Positions 29,731 through 42,444 are shown, counted from the first letter of the stretch. The stretch is 64,000 nt of DNA from Campylobacter sputorum subsp. sputorum (GCF_008245005.1 NZ_CP043427.1:1612001-1676000), one strand, 5' to 3'. The notes: a model not told the origin generated them from the letters alone. Numbers and translations are program-made.

Positions 29731-30249
29731 TTATGGAAGAAGTGTAAAATCTGCACGTCTGTTTTGAGAATCGCAAGATTTTGATCTCTCAGTACAAACT
29801 GGGTTGCTCTTACCATTGCTAACGATAGAAATTCTATCTGCATTTATACCACGGCTAGAAAGTGCATCTTTAACAGCTTTTGCTCTTTTTAATCCAAGTG
29901 CATAGTTGTATTCATCTGTTCCCCACTCATCGCAGTTTCCTTCTAATTTTATAGATAAGCTACTTGCATCTGAAGATGAAAGAAGATCAGCATTTGTTGC
30001 TACAACTGGTTGCATATCACTTTTGATATTAAATTTATCAAAATCAAAATATACTGTTTTGATTTGTGAATTAAGTTGAGCTATAAGAGCATTAAGTCTG
30101 TCTGCTTCACTCATTGTATCTCTACTACCAGAATAATCGTTACTTACACCTTGTGAACTTGCACTTGTGTCAACTTCTGGGCTTTTTTGGCTACAACCAC
30201 TAAATAAAATAGCAGCTGCTGCTACTGAAACTAAAAATATTTTTTTCAT
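29731..30249 (-). CDS. pal: Peptidoglycan-associated lipoprotein
   Basis: 172 residues from the chosen ATG. A lipoprotein signal, LVSVAAAAILFSGCSQ, has the lipobox Cys near residue 18. The C-terminal OmpA-like domain (about 70-172) has YFDFDKFNIK, LEGNCDEWGTDEYNYALGLK and NRRADF for diaminopimelate binding. It anchors the outer membrane to peptidoglycan and interacts with TolB. ATG 30249 is preferred over an upstream start at 30312 because AGGGAAG lies 4 to 10 bases before it and the lipobox then falls at the normal position. Confidence 0.95.
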   Translation of the reverse strand: MKKIFLVSVAAAAILFSGCSQKSPEVDTSASSQGVSNDYSGSRDTMSEADRLNALIAQLNSQIKTVYFDFDKFNIKSDMQPVVATNADLLSSSDASSLSIKLEGNCDEWGTDEYNYALGLKRAKAVKDALSSRGINADRISIVSNGKSNPVCTERSKSCDSQNRRADFTLLP

Positions 30250-30305
30250 ATTTCTTCCCTTTTTTGATTTGATTTTGCTTATTATAACATAAAATTTTAA
30301 AAATT

Positions 30306-31577
30306 CTACCAATCTACTGATTGAATTCTACCAATTTTTAAAGGAAATTGAAAACTTTTATTTTCATTTACTCTTATTATACCAACAGCTGTCTGTCCAC
30401 CCATATCTTTTATAAAGATTATGCTTCCGCCGTCGCTAGAAAATCTTGGAAAGTTATTTTTACCACCAGATGTCAATTGTCTAACATAATTTGTTTGTGT
30501 TGATATTAGATATAAATTAAAATCCCTAGTACCAAATTGACCTATACTATCTTCTCTACTAGAATATACTATATAGTTTTTATATGTACTTACTGAGTTA
30601 TTGTTTCTACCTTGATAAACCATCTGCTCTACTGCTTTATCATTAATGCCTTGAGAGTATATATTTGGATATCCTAGCCTATCACTTACAAAAACTATTC
30701 TTGAATCATTATCAACAAAATTTCCATTAACATCAATACCTTTATAATCAGTTAATTGTTTTAAATTCTTACTTCTTAAATCATATAGATAGATATCTGG
30801 TTGATCATGTGGAGCTATGGTTAAAAGAAGTTTTGATCCATCTTCACTCACATCAGAAGCAACAAGCATACCATCCCCATCTATTATTTTTGTATTTTTG
30901 CCACTATTTAAATCATATCTATAAATAGACAAATTTGCTTTATTATATTTAGTATAATAAAATGCACTTTGCTCATTGTTTGCCCATTTTGGAAATACAT
31001 TAAGACCATCTCTCAATATAGTTTTTTGATATGTAAGAGTATAATCAGCTATTATAATTTCACTTCTCATAGGAGAAACTTCCCTTGCAAAAATTATAGA
31101 ATTAGCCATCCATTTTACTGGAGACATTCCAAGATTATCTATAAGATCCATAACACTTTTATGTGCTAGATATGGGTATTTTTCGCCATTTGATATATCA
31201 TACACTTTTTCATATCTAACCTGAGCTTTTTTTGGATCTATTATTTTTACATTTAATTTTAAGCTAGAATTTTTTGAGCCTTGTAGTGCATATCTATATA
31301 TAATTTGTGCACCTTTTTCGCTCATAACATTACTAACAGGATTACCAGCATAACTACTTGTTATATACTCATCTAAAACTTCAAAAGTAGCTCCAACTTT
31401 TAAGTCTCCTACAACTAGCTTAAAAAACTTCTGTTTTAACGCTTCATCGCTGACTTCTGTTGTCGCATCTTGAACAACTATTTTTGGCAAAACTACACCC
31501 TGATTAACTATTGACATAGTAGCATCTACTGCAAATAAATTAATCACCATAACCATTACTAAGAAAATTTTTTTCAT
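30306..31577 (-). CDS. tolB: Tol-Pal system beta-propeller protein TolB
   Basis: 423 residues with a signal peptide (MKKIFLVMVMVINLFA). An N-terminal alpha/beta domain is followed by a six-bladed propeller with repeated motifs such as GSKLLLTIAPHDQPDIYLYD, RIVFVSDRLGYPNIY and FSSDGGSIIFI. It is the periplasmic link between Pal and TolA. The GTG two codons earlier (31583) overlaps the tolA stop. ATG 31577 has GGAG at 31585-31588 and is preferred. Confidence 0.94.
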   Translation of the reverse strand: MKKIFLVMVMVINLFAVDATMSIVNQGVVLPKIVVQDATTEVSDEALKQKFFKLVVGDLKVGATFEVLDEYITSSYAGNPVSNVMSEKGAQIIYRYALQGSKNSSLKLNVKIIDPKKAQVRYEKVYDISNGEKYPYLAHKSVMDLIDNLGMSPVKWMANSIIFAREVSPMRSEIIIADYTLTYQKTILRDGLNVFPKWANNEQSAFYYTKYNKANLSIYRYDLNSGKNTKIIDGDGMLVASDVSEDGSKLLLTIAPHDQPDIYLYDLRSKNLKQLTDYKGIDVNGNFVDNDSRIVFVSDRLGYPNIYSQGINDKAVEQMVYQGRNNNSVSTYKNYIVYSSREDSIGQFGTRDFNLYLISTQTNYVRQLTSGGKNNFPRFSSDGGSIIFIKDMGGQTAVGIIRVNENKSFQFPLKIGRIQSVDW

Positions 31578-31579
31578 AC

Positions 31580-32458
31580 TCACTCCGTTACTGTTTTATC
31601 TTCTAAAACTACTTTAATAACATTGTCCTTACCAGCTGGAGCTGGAGGAAATGTAACATTTTGCATATCTGCTAAGAATTTTTTAACCTTTTGGTTAAAT
31701 TCATTATCAGGAGATAATCCTACTATATTGTAGCTGAATTTACCATATTTATCTATATTTATTTCAACCTCTGCTGTATTATCTGTTTGTGCACGATAAA
31801 CCCTCCAATGTTGTTCAAGTATCCTTGTAATTGCTCCATAAAAAGGATCATATATACCAGTGCTCTGTGCCTTTGGCGACTTTGCAACTTGATCTATTTC
31901 TAGACCTTTTACAAGATCGCTTGCAGACTTTTTAGTAGTTGTAGTATCATTATCACTCTTTTTTCTACTTTGAACTTTTTGTGGCGATAAAACCTCTTCT
32001 TTTTTAGTAACTTCTTTCTTTTGTGTTTTTGTATCTTTTATCTTGGATGTATCTACCGCTTTAAACAAATCTTGAATATTTGGTTCTTCCTTTGGCTTTG
32101 GTGGGGGTGGTAGTTCTTTTTTAACCTCTTTTACTTCTTTAATTTCTTTTTGAGGTTTAGGTTCTTTCATAGTAGTTTGTTCTTTTACCACTTCATCTAT
32201 TTTTTGAGCCTCAACTGGTTTTTCTTCAACTAGCTTTTCCTCTTTTGGTTTTGGTGCTTTTGGTGTATTTGATTCTATTTGGCTATCAATTACAACAACA
32301 TCCATAAAAGCATCCAATGAGTCTGTATATTTTTTTGCCTCTTCTTTATATTGTGTTATTTTAAAAAAAAGTAACAACAAAAGAGTTAAATATATAAAAA
32401 AAGAAAAGAAAAAAGAGCTAAAAACTGGATATTTTACACTATTATCATTTTTAACCAT
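31580..32458 (-). CDS. tolA: TolA energy-transducing protein
   Basis: 292 residues. A single N-terminal membrane helix (PVFSSFFFSFFIYLTLLLLL) is followed by a long Lys/Glu/Pro-rich periplasmic region with KPKEEK and PPPPKPKEEP repeats. The C-terminal 90-residue domain holds YDPFYGAITRILEQHWRVY, as in TonB/TolA. It carries proton-motive force from TolQR to TolB-Pal. It overlaps tolR by 8 bases. Confidence 0.9.
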   Translation of the reverse strand: MVKNDNSVKYPVFSSFFFSFFIYLTLLLLLFFKITQYKEEAKKYTDSLDAFMDVVVIDSQIESNTPKAPKPKEEKLVEEKPVEAQKIDEVVKEQTTMKEPKPQKEIKEVKEVKKELPPPPKPKEEPNIQDLFKAVDTSKIKDTKTQKKEVTKKEEVLSPQKVQSRKKSDNDTTTTKKSASDLVKGLEIDQVAKSPKAQSTGIYDPFYGAITRILEQHWRVYRAQTDNTAEVEINIDKYGKFSYNIVGLSPDNEFNQKVKKFLADMQNVTFPPAPAGKDNVIKVVLEDKTVTE

Positions 32459-32846
32459 TTGTTTGTAAAGCTACCTTTGTAAAGCCAGCATTTTTAACAC
32501 TTTTTAATACAAACATAACATCATCATATAATAAATTTTTATCCGCTTTTATATAAACGGGTGATTCTTTATCATATTTTGAAGATAAAAGCATTATATT
32601 ATCGGGGAGTTCCATTATAGACATTGTGCTTTGGTCTATATAAACCTTTTTATTGACATCAACTCTAATAACTAAATCCTTAGACTTGCTTTGGTTTGCA
32701 GTGCTTTTTGAACCATCTGGCAAAGTAATGTGTTCTTCATAAACCAAAGTAGGAGCCGTAACCATAAGTATTGCTAATAAAACTAGCATTATATCAACAA
32801 GCGGAGTTATATTTAACTCTGGTGAATCTTCCTCAAATGTAGTCAT
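32451..32846 (-). CDS. tolR: TolR/ExbD biopolymer transport protein
   Basis: 131 residues. One membrane helix at about 16-36 (LVDIMLVLLAILMVTAPTLV) carries the conserved Asp needed for proton flow, and the periplasmic domain has IYIDQ and PVYIKADKN-like strands. It forms the stator with TolQ. It overlaps its neighbours by 1 and 8 bases. ExbD-type naming is also possible; the Tol cluster context decides for TolR. Confidence 0.92.
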   Translation of the reverse strand: MTTFEEDSPELNITPLVDIMLVLLAILMVTAPTLVYEEHITLPDGSKSTANQSKSKDLVIRVDVNKKVYIDQSTMSIMELPDNIMLLSSKYDKESPVYIKADKNLLYDDVMFVLKSVKNAGFTKVALQTNG

Positions 32847-33418
32847 TAATCCTCTTTGGAGTTAGCCAAAATGATATCTGCTTCATTATTTATAACATAC
32901 ATAAGTTCATATGACTTTCTCTTAAGTATAAGATGAAAAGTATAAGCAGGAATAGCAACGAAAATACCACATCCGGTTGCAACCAATGCCTCGCTAATAG
33001 CTGGTGCTATTACACTTATAGAACCGCCGCTTTGTCCTAATTTAGAAAAAGTTTCTAATATAGAAACAACAGTGCCAAAAAGCCCTATAAAAGGTGATGT
33101 AGAAGCTATAATACTAAGCCAAGTTAATCCACTTGTGGAGTTTTTTTGGGCTTTACTTATACAAATATTTAATTTTTCTTTTGCAATCTTACCAGAAGTA
33201 CATTTTTTTAATATAGTATTAATAGGAACAACCTTACTTCCCATCAAAAGGGATTCTAAGGCACTTTGTTCATCGCTAATCCATTTTTTAAGCCCAATTA
33301 GTCTAGATATAAGTATAGTAAAACTTACAATAAAATATATAGACAACCATGTTAAGACAAAAATAGTTATAAAACTACTTCTTAAAAAGTAATCAAAAAA
33401 TATATCTAAGCCACCCAC
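32846..33418 (-). CDS. tolQ: TolQ/ExbB proton channel protein
   Basis: 190 residues with three membrane helices. The family signature WLSIIASTSPFIGLFGTVV precedes helix 2, and AISEALVATGCGIFVAIPAY forms helix 3. It starts at a GTG overlapping the last base of the atpC stop codon, so it is coupled to the ATP synthase operon. No ATG occurs near the start. Confidence 0.92.
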   Translation of the reverse strand: MGGLDIFFDYFLRSSFITIFVLTWLSIYFIVSFTILISRLIGLKKWISDEQSALESLLMGSKVVPINTILKKCTSGKIAKEKLNICISKAQKNSTSGLTWLSIIASTSPFIGLFGTVVSILETFSKLGQSGGSISVIAPAISEALVATGCGIFVAIPAYTFHLILKRKSYELMYVINNEADIILANSKED

Positions 33419-33807
33419 TAATGTTTTCTCACTATGCTATCTATTTTTGACATAGTTGAAGCCATGGCTACGCTATCACTACTCATACTACTTATAAGTT
33501 CTTTTGCATCTTCTAAAGATTTTGCGAGCTCACTATCGTTATTTCCAGAAACATAAACAGTTCCATCTGCTAATATGCTAACATGATTTTCATCTATTTT
33601 GGCATATCCCCAGTTTATAGCAACAACTTCATGAGAACCGTTTATATCTTCTATAACTATTGCCCCTGCTTTAAGAAGCGTTATCAAAGAAGCGTGTCTA
33701 GGTAAAATACCTAGCTCACCCTCTGCTCCAGGAATAACTACCGATTTTACATCATTTGAAAATATCATACCATCAGGAGTTACAATTTCTAATTTTAATG
33801 TATCCAT
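33418..33807 (-). CDS. atpC: ATP synthase F1 epsilon subunit
   Basis: 129 residues, with LEIVTPDGMIFSNDV at the N-terminus and the GAEGELGILPRHASLIT beta-sandwich motif. The C-terminal helical part is short. It belongs to the rotor stalk of F1 and regulates hydrolysis. It lies 14 bases after atpD. Confidence 0.96.
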   Translation of the reverse strand: MDTLKLEIVTPDGMIFSNDVKSVVIPGAEGELGILPRHASLITLLKAGAIVIEDINGSHEVVAINWGYAKIDENHVSILADGTVYVSGNNDSELAKSLEDAKELISSMSSDSVAMASTMSKIDSIVRKH

Positions 33808-33821
33808 AAACTATCTATTCC

Positions 33822-36127
<2,306 letters not shown>

Positions 36128-36135
36128 TTCTAACC

Positions 36136-37653
36136 TTATTCAACTACAAAAGTCGCCTTAAAATCATTTAATGCTTTAATAAGCAACTCCTCTATTTCTT
36201 TATCAAGTGCTTTTTTATTTAAAATTTGCTCAAAAAGTTCAGGACATTTTGCTTCTATATATGGATAAAGCTCATTTTCAAATTTAGATATAGCAGATAC
36301 TGGAATATCATCTAAATACCCTTGGCTTCCTGCATATATTATAACAACTTGTTTCTCAATACCAAGAGGTGAATAAGGAGGTTGTTTTAATATCTCAACC
36401 ATTCTTTGTCCTCTTTCAAGTTGCTTTCTACTGCTCTCATCAAGATCACTTGCGAATTGTGCAAATGCTTGAAGTTCGCGATATTGTGCCAAGTCAAGTC
36501 TCAAGGTTCCTGAAACTTTTTTAATAGCTTTAATCTGAGCTGCACCACCAACTCTTGATACAGAAAGTCCAACATTTATAGCCGGTCTAACACCTGAGTT
36601 AAAAAGATTTGTTTCAAGATAAATTTGACCATCTGTAATAGAAATAACATTAGTTGGAATATAAGCAGAAACATCCCCTGCTTGTGTTTCTATAATAGGA
36701 AGCGCTGTTAGTGAGCCAGCTCCTAATTTATCGCTTAATTTACTTGCTCTTTCTAAAAGTCTTGAGTGAATATAAAAAACATCTCCAGGATACGCTTCTC
36801 TTCCCGGTGGTCTTCTTAAGATAAGCGACATTTCACGATATGCTACTGCGTGTTTGCTTAAATCATCATATATTATCAAAGCATGTCTTGAATTATCTCT
36901 AAAATACTCACCCATTGTGCACCCTGCATAAGGAGCGATGTATTGAAGTGCAGCAGCCTCGCTTGCACTAGCACTTACTACTATAGTATAATCCATAGCA
37001 CCATACTCTTCAAGTTTTTTAACAACTTGAGCTACGGTTGATTGTTTTTGACCTATTGCCACATATATGCAAATAACATCTCCGCCTTTTTGATTTATGA
37101 TAGTATCTGTTGCAACTGTAGTTTTTCCTGTTTGCCTATCGCCTATGATAAGCTCTCTTTGTCCTCTACCGATTGGAACAAGTGCATCAACAGCTTTAAG
37201 ACCTGTTTGAAGTGGCTCATGAACAGATTTTCTAGCCATAATACCTTTTGCTTTTTCTTCAACAAATCTACTTTCTGTTGCTTCTATTGGACCTTTGCCG
37301 TCTATTGGTTCACCAAGAGCATTTACAACTCTTCCTATAAGAGCGTCACCAACAGGAACTCTTAGAAGTTTGCCAAGTCTTTTTACACTTTGACCTTCTT
37401 TTATGTTAGCACAACTTCCTAAAACAACTACACCAACACTATTTTCTTCTAGGTTTAAAGCAAGACCCTTTGTTCCATTTTCAAACTCAACCATCTCATT
37501 TGCCATAACATTTTTTATGCCATAAACAGATGCAACGCCATCGGCTATAGATATTACCTTGCCAGTTTCTTCAATATCAACACTAAAATCAAAATTTTCA
37601 ATTCTTTCTTTGATTATAGAGCTAATTTCTTCAACTTTAATTTTTTCACTCAC
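36136..37653 (-). CDS. atpA: ATP synthase F1 alpha subunit
   Basis: 505 residues, with Walker A GDRQTGKT near 169, [16 protein letters not shown], and the signature [14 protein letters not shown]. It is the regulatory nucleotide-binding subunit alternating with beta in F1, and normal in length. Confidence 0.99.
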   Translation of the reverse strand: MSEKIKVEEISSIIKERIENFDFSVDIEETGKVISIADGVASVYGIKNVMANEMVEFENGTKGLALNLEENSVGVVVLGSCANIKEGQSVKRLGKLLRVPVGDALIGRVVNALGEPIDGKGPIEATESRFVEEKAKGIMARKSVHEPLQTGLKAVDALVPIGRGQRELIIGDRQTGKTTVATDTIINQKGGDVICIYVAIGQKQSTVAQVVKKLEEYGAMDYTIVVSASASEAAALQYIAPYAGCTMGEYFRDNSRHALIIYDDLSKHAVAYREMSLILRRPPGREAYPGDVFYIHSRLLERASKLSDKLGAGSLTALPIIETQAGDVSAYIPTNVISITDGQIYLETNLFNSGVRPAINVGLSVSRVGGAAQIKAIKKVSGTLRLDLAQYRELQAFAQFASDLDESSRKQLERGQRMVEILKQPPYSPLGIEKQVVIIYAGSQGYLDDIPVSAISKFENELYPYIEAKCPELFEQILNKKALDKEIEELLIKALNDFKATFVVE

Positions 37654-37666
37654 TATTTTACTCCTT

Positions 37667-38197
37667 TTATATTGCTTTTAATATATATTCACTCATCATA
37701 TCTTTGAGCCTATCGATAGAAAAATTAATCTCGGCACCAAGATCTGGTATGCTAATTTTTATACCATTAAAATCATTTGTATAAAAATCAAATACAACTT
37801 TTGCGTTAAATTTCTTTGAAAAACTATCTTCTAAAAGTTTTTTTTGTTCGTCCAAAAGATTAAATTTAGTATAAACCACACCTTTATATATTTTTTTAGA
37901 TATAGCATTTGCGTGGTTTAACTCTTTTGCTATACTAGGTATTATTGTTAATCTTTTATTTTCAGATAATAATTTTATAAAATTTATAAATTTAGAATTG
38001 GGATTATCAACTAATGACAATATAAAAGCTGCTTTTTGAGAGTTATTTAGCATTGGTGAAGTTACCACATAATTAAATTTTTCTATAAAAAAAGCTGACT
38101 TTATGTCATTTAGTGTTGATATAACATAGTCTAATTCTTCGTTTTTAAACTCGCTTAAAATGGCTTTAACATATTTTTTAGAAACTTGATCGCTCAT
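37667..38197 (-). CDS. atpH: ATP synthase F1 delta subunit
   Basis: 176 residues of the OSCP/delta family: an N-terminal helical domain with [10 protein letters not shown] and a C-terminal strand region ending [19 protein letters not shown]. It joins F1 to the peripheral b stalk. It overlaps the last base of atpF. Confidence 0.94.
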   Translation of the reverse strand: MSDQVSKKYVKAILSEFKNEELDYVISTLNDIKSAFFIEKFNYVVTSPMLNNSQKAAFILSLVDNPNSKFINFIKLLSENKRLTIIPSIAKELNHANAISKKIYKGVVYTKFNLLDEQKKLLEDSFSKKFNAKVVFDFYTNDFNGIKISIPDLGAEINFSIDRLKDMMSEYILKAI

Positions 38198-38712
38198 TAT
38201 CCAACCTTCTTAAGAACAATATCAACCAAATCGCTTTGATCTAGTTTTAGATTTTTTTCTGCAAAAATTTCATCCAAAACTTTACAAACAGCTTCTTTTG
38301 TCATCTTGCGTTTTTCAAATTCTTTTTGATTATCATAATTTTTAATCAAATTTGCTATATCTTGAGATAAATCTTTTTCAACGCCTTTTTTTAAATTTTC
38401 AGCTTCTTTATGTGCAGTATTGATAATATCTTTTGCAAGTACATTTGCTTCATCAACTCTTTTTATAGCTGCTTCTTTTTTGTTTTTTGAATCTTTTAAT
38501 TTTTCTGAAATAGCTTCTAATCTTTTTGCTATACCATTACTTCTATTTATAAAAAAATTCTTTAAAGGCTGTGCAATTAAATAGTATAGTATCGCTGCAA
38601 ATATAATAAAATTTATAGTTCTTGGCACTATATCATAATCTTTTGGTGCATCAGAAGTAGCACTGAAAAGAAATATCGGCACAAACAATACAAAAAGTAT
38701 CTTGGTTTTCAA
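38197..38712 (-). CDS. atpF: ATP synthase F0 b subunit
   Basis: 171 residues. A signal-like hydrophobic leader (LFVLFVPIFLFSA) precedes the membrane helix INFIIFAAILYYLIAQPL and a long charged coiled coil. The leader before the usual anchor is typical of this subunit in epsilonproteobacteria. The start is a TTG with a strong AAGGAGG six bases upstream and no ATG nearby. Confidence 0.92.
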   Translation of the reverse strand: MKTKILFVLFVPIFLFSATSDAPKDYDIVPRTINFIIFAAILYYLIAQPLKNFFINRSNGIAKRLEAISEKLKDSKNKKEAAIKRVDEANVLAKDIINTAHKEAENLKKGVEKDLSQDIANLIKNYDNQKEFEKRKMTKEAVCKVLDEIFAEKNLKLDQSDLVDIVLKKVG

Positions 38713-38723
38713 ATTTACCCTCC

Positions 38724-39146
38724 TTAAATTTTTGCAAATTTATCGTTTAAACTATCTTTAAATTCAGGAAGTTTAGACAATAAACTATCTTTAAATTCTT
38801 CTTTTTGTTTATTTAAATCTGATATAAAATTACTATAATCTTCTTCTAAATTTACTTTTTTATTATCAAGTTCTTTAAGTGCTTTTTCTTTAGCGTCATT
38901 AAGCGTATCTTGTTTTATCTTATTTGCTTCATTCTTAGCATTAATTATTATCTCATTTGATTTTACAATATATGCGTTAATATCGTCATCATTCCTAGTT
39001 GCATTTTTCTCATCTTCTTTTATAGAAGCTTCTCTTTTATCCATAAATGCTATTACAGGTTTATACAAAATTTTATTTAAAAGAGCTATTAGAAATAAAA
39101 AAACTATAGCTGTAAATATCATTAAACGAATATCAAATTCTAACAC
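38724..39146 (-). CDS. atpF': ATP synthase F0 b' subunit
   Basis: 140 residues: a membrane helix LMIFTAIVFLFLIALLNKI, then the motif YKPVIAFMDKREASIK and a charged coiled coil. It pairs with the second b subunit as a heterodimeric stalk. GTG start preceded by AAAGGGGA. The a and c subunit genes are not in this window; in campylobacters they lie elsewhere. Confidence 0.92.
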   Translation of the reverse strand: MLEFDIRLMIFTAIVFLFLIALLNKILYKPVIAFMDKREASIKEDEKNATRNDDDINAYIVKSNEIIINAKNEANKIKQDTLNDAKEKALKELDNKKVNLEEDYSNFISDLNKQKEEFKDSLLSKLPEFKDSLNDKFAKI

Positions 39147-39201
39147 AAAATCCCCTTTATTATAAGAAAATTAAAATTTAAAATTGGTAATTTTACCATT
39201 T

Positions 39202-40065
39202 TTACTTTATTTTTTCAATTAAATTTTTTAAACTATCGATATCATTAAATTTTAAAATTATATTTTTGCCTTTAAGTGTGCTATTTATACCTATTTCATT
39301 GAGTGCTATTTTTAATATATTAAACTCATCTATGTAATTAATGTTTTTAGAAGTGTTTGTTTTGTTTTTATCTATTTTTTGATTTTTTATATTTTTTACT
39401 AAATTTTCAGTATCTCTAACACTAAGCTTTTGACCTATTATCGTATCTAAAACAGCAAGCTCATCGTTTTTGCTTAATCCTACCATTATCTTTGCATGAC
39501 CTTGCGAAATTTCTCCTATACTCAAATAATGCTTTGTTTTATCATCTAGTGTTAAAAGCCTAAGAGTGTTTGTTATCTGAGCACGAGATTTTTTAATTAT
39601 GTCTGCAAGAGCATCTTGTGTTATATTATACTCATCTATGAGTTCTTTATATGAGTTTGCAAGTTCTATTGGATTTAAATCTTCTCTTTGAATATTTTCT
39701 ATCAAAGCAAGTTCTCTTAAATTTTGAGACTTCATATCAGCCACTATAGCTCTTATAGTCTCTTTACCTAAAATTTTAGTTGCTCTAAATCTTCTTTCGC
39801 CAGCTATTATTACATAATTTTCGCCATCTTGCTTAACTACTATTGGCTGCAACAGACCATGTTTTTGTATAGAAGCAGCCAACTCTTCAAGTGCGTTTTT
39901 ATCAAAATTTTTTCTAGGTTGAAATGGGTTTGGAAGTATTTTACTAACTTGTAATTCTAAAACCATATCGCTTTTAGAACCACTTTCTAGCTCTCTTACA
40001 TAAGCCTCTTCAACATCACCTAATATAGCCTCTAAGCCTCTTCCTAAACTTGGTTTTTTTGCCAT
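39202..40065 (-). CDS. parB: Chromosome partitioning protein ParB
   Basis: 287 residues. Residues 40-130 are the ParB CTPase/nuclease-like domain with NPFQPRKNF, GERRFRATK and ALIENIQREDLNPIE. A helix-turn-helix (ITQDALADIIKKSRAQITN) lies at about 145-170, and a dimer domain is at the C-terminus. It binds parS sites near the origin. I did not find a clear parS here. It starts one base after the parA stop. Confidence 0.97.
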   Translation of the reverse strand: MAKKPSLGRGLEAILGDVEEAYVRELESGSKSDMVLELQVSKILPNPFQPRKNFDKNALEELAASIQKHGLLQPIVVKQDGENYVIIAGERRFRATKILGKETIRAIVADMKSQNLRELALIENIQREDLNPIELANSYKELIDEYNITQDALADIIKKSRAQITNTLRLLTLDDKTKHYLSIGEISQGHAKIMVGLSKNDELAVLDTIIGQKLSVRDTENLVKNIKNQKIDKNKTNTSKNINYIDEFNILKIALNEIGINSTLKGKNIILKFNDIDSLKNLIEKIK

Positions 40066-40066
40066 T

Positions 40067-40837
40067 TTAACTCATTATCGAATATGCTAAACTTTGATAT
40101 GCCTGAGAGCCAGGTGATTTGATATCATAGAGTATGACAGGTTTACCAAAGCTTGGGCTTTCTGCTAGTTTAACATTTCTTGGAATTACTACTAAAGCAT
40201 CATTATCATCTTTAAAAAGCTTGTTGTTGAAATGCTGTTGTAAATTTGCCACCGTTTCTTTTGCAAGATTATTTTGTGAGCTAAACATAGTTGGTAAAAA
40301 TCCTTTAATATTTAACTTAGGATTTATAGTTTTTTTAATTATTTTTACCGTATTTAATATAAGAGCAAGTCCCTCAAGTGCATAAAACTCGCACTGAATC
40401 GGTATAATAACACTATCGCTAGCACTAAGAGCATTTATAGTTATACTACCAAGAGCAGGCGGACAATCTATGATTATATAATCATAATCATCTAAAATTT
40501 CAGCTATTTTGTTTTTTAGTATTAGCTTGCTATCTTTTTCACTAATCTCTTGTTCAATACCAACTAAACCTATATTTGAAGGTGCTAAAAAAAGTGTCGG
40601 GATATCTGTTTTTAAAATGATTTGAGAAAGTTTTTTTCTACCAGTTAAAACATGATAAATATTATACTCGTAATCACTTCTACTAAATCCCATTCCAGTG
40701 GTTGCGTTTGCTTGTGGATCTACATCTATAAGAAGAACTTTCTTTTCTGCAACAGCCAAAGAAGCTGCTAGATTTACAGCCGTTGTGGTTTTACCTACTC
40801 CACCCTTTTGATTTGCAATAGCTATAATTTCACTCAT
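40067..40837 (-). CDS. parA: Chromosome partitioning ATPase ParA/Soj
   Basis: 256 residues. Deviant Walker A KGGVGKTTTAVNLAA at 11-25, LLIDVDPQANATTGMG for the A' motif, and YIIIDCPPALG for Walker B. It works with ParB in origin segregation. It overlaps birA by 4 bases. Confidence 0.98.
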   Translation of the reverse strand: MSEIIAIANQKGGVGKTTTAVNLAASLAVAEKKVLLIDVDPQANATTGMGFSRSDYEYNIYHVLTGRKKLSQIILKTDIPTLFLAPSNIGLVGIEQEISEKDSKLILKNKIAEILDDYDYIIIDCPPALGSITINALSASDSVIIPIQCEFYALEGLALILNTVKIIKKTINPKLNIKGFLPTMFSSQNNLAKETVANLQQHFNNKLFKDDNDALVVIPRNVKLAESPSFGKPVILYDIKSPGSQAYQSLAYSIMS

Positions 40838-41466
40838 CTTAACGAATACATCCTTTTGTTATTTATCAAAATAGAACCATCATCGCATAAAATAGCGTTT
40901 TTTAAACTAATTAACTCATTATTTTCATTATGAAATGTGAATTCTCTTGATTTTTGGAATTCTATCAAAAACTTACTAAAAATTTGCTTCCATGAAATTC
41001 TTTTTTTTAATCTATCTATAAAAGCATAAACTATATCATTAGCACTTAATGTTATATCTAAAAAAGCCGCATTTGTTGGGCAATTAACTAAATTTAAACC
41101 TATGCCACAAATAAAAAAATCGTTTATTTTTGTAGTAATTGTGCCGCCTATTTTCTTATCATTTATATAAAAATCATTAGGCCATTTTAGCCAGACTCTT
41201 GAGCCAAATTCATTTAAAATTTCTTTTAAAATACAAGAAAAATATATAGAAACAGAAACATCTTTTATGTCATTTGGAAGATGAATTTTTTTTACACAAA
41301 AAGAAAAATATAAATTTCCATTTTCACTTATCCAGCTGTTTTGCCTACTTCCAATACCGCTAGTTTGGGATTTTGTAACTATGCAATATGGCTCTTTGAC
41401 AATGCCATGTTTCACTCTTTCGCAAAGCTCTTTTTGAGTTGAATCTATCTCATCAACAAATTCCAT
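40834..41466 (-). CDS. birA: Biotin--[acetyl-CoA-carboxylase] ligase, short form
   Basis: About 210 residues, the monofunctional form without an N-terminal helix-turn-helix. Catalytic motifs are KSQTSGIGSRQNSWIS (a variant of GRGRxGRxW, with G-I-G-S-R), WLKWPNDFYINDKKIGG and CGIGLNLVN. It attaches biotin to acetyl-CoA carboxylase. ATG 41466 is chosen over a TTG two codons upstream. The 14-base overlap with fmt implies coupling. Confidence 0.92.
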   Translation of the reverse strand: MEFVDEIDSTQKELCERVKHGIVKEPYCIVTKSQTSGIGSRQNSWISENGNLYFSFCVKKIHLPNDIKDVSVSIYFSCILKEILNEFGSRVWLKWPNDFYINDKKIGGTITTKINDFFICGIGLNLVNCPTNAAFLDITLSANDIVYAFIDRLKKRISWKQIFSKFLIEFQKSREFTFHNENNELISLKNAILCDDGSILINNKRMYSLR

Positions 41467-42364
41467 CACCAACTTTTAGCCTTTTTCCGTTTATAAAATC
41501 TTTTGCCAATACCGCTTTTTTACTAACTTCTTGAAGAGATAAAATCTCTAACTCGCCGCCATTAAAAGACATACAAAAACCATCTTTTGTTATATTTGTT
41601 ATAATTCCTTTTTTATCGATATTTTTATTTGAGTTTTTTCTTATGTCTAAAAGTTTTAAGCCGTTTTCAAAATAAATTCCAGGCCAACCAAAATAAGCTT
41701 TAAATTTACTCATCACATCATCTATATTATTATCAAAACTTATAACACCATCACTTTTTTTAATTTTCACACAGCTAGATGAAATAGCATCAAATTGTTT
41801 TAAAGGCATAATGTTATCATAGTTTCTTAACACTTTTACACATAATTTTCCAGCCATTGTTGAAAGCATTTCAAAAAGCTCAGTTGAGTTTTGCCCGTTA
41901 TTTTCACACATACTAAAACCTAGCATATCCCCATTATCAAGCCCCTCGCCCATTTTCATAGCAGTTACACCAAAGAGATTATCTGCGTTTAAAATCATAG
42001 ATTGTATCGGACTTGCACCACGATATTTCGGTAAAATTGAGCCATGTAAATTTATACAAGGTACGATATCTAAAACCTCTTTTGGTAAAATTTTTCCATA
42101 AGCAGCAACAACTATAAAATCAGGATTTAAATTTTTTATATGCTCTACTATAGTTTTATCTTTGAGTGTTTTGGGCTGCAAAATTTCTACGCTAGGATAA
42201 TTTTGCAAAATAAATTTTTTAGTATCAGGTGGTGTTAATATCATCTTTCTGCCAACAGCTTTATCCTCAGCACAAACTAAAGCTTTAATACAAAAATTCT
42301 CTAATAAAAGCTCTTTTAAAATATTTTTAGCAAAATCTGGAGTTCCCATAAAAACTATATTCAT
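41453..42364 (-). CDS. fmt: Methionyl-tRNA formyltransferase
   Basis: 303 residues. FMGTPDFAKNILKELL at the start, the formyl-transferase catalytic region INLHGSILPKYRGASPIQ near 107-124, and the C-terminal OB-like domain. It formylates initiator Met-tRNA. First gene of the fmt-birA-parAB-atp-tol series. Confidence 0.97.
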   Translation of the reverse strand: MNIVFMGTPDFAKNILKELLLENFCIKALVCAEDKAVGRKMILTPPDTKKFILQNYPSVEILQPKTLKDKTIVEHIKNLNPDFIVVAAYGKILPKEVLDIVPCINLHGSILPKYRGASPIQSMILNADNLFGVTAMKMGEGLDNGDMLGFSMCENNGQNSTELFEMLSTMAGKLCVKVLRNYDNIMPLKQFDAISSSCVKIKKSDGVISFDNNIDDVMSKFKAYFGWPGIYFENGLKLLDIRKNSNKNIDKKGIITNITKDGFCMSFNGGELEILSLQEVSKKAVLAKDFINGKRLKVGDGIC

Positions 42365-42444
42365 ATCATCTCTTTTGTTAAATTTATATTGTGAAATGAT
42401 AACTTATTTTTACTTTATGTATAGTAAATTTATGAAGTGTGGTG

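Noticed and set aside
36136-39146. Missing ATP synthase a and c genes as evidence of a broken operon.
   Set aside because: In epsilonproteobacteria these genes normally lie elsewhere; the order seen is the usual one.
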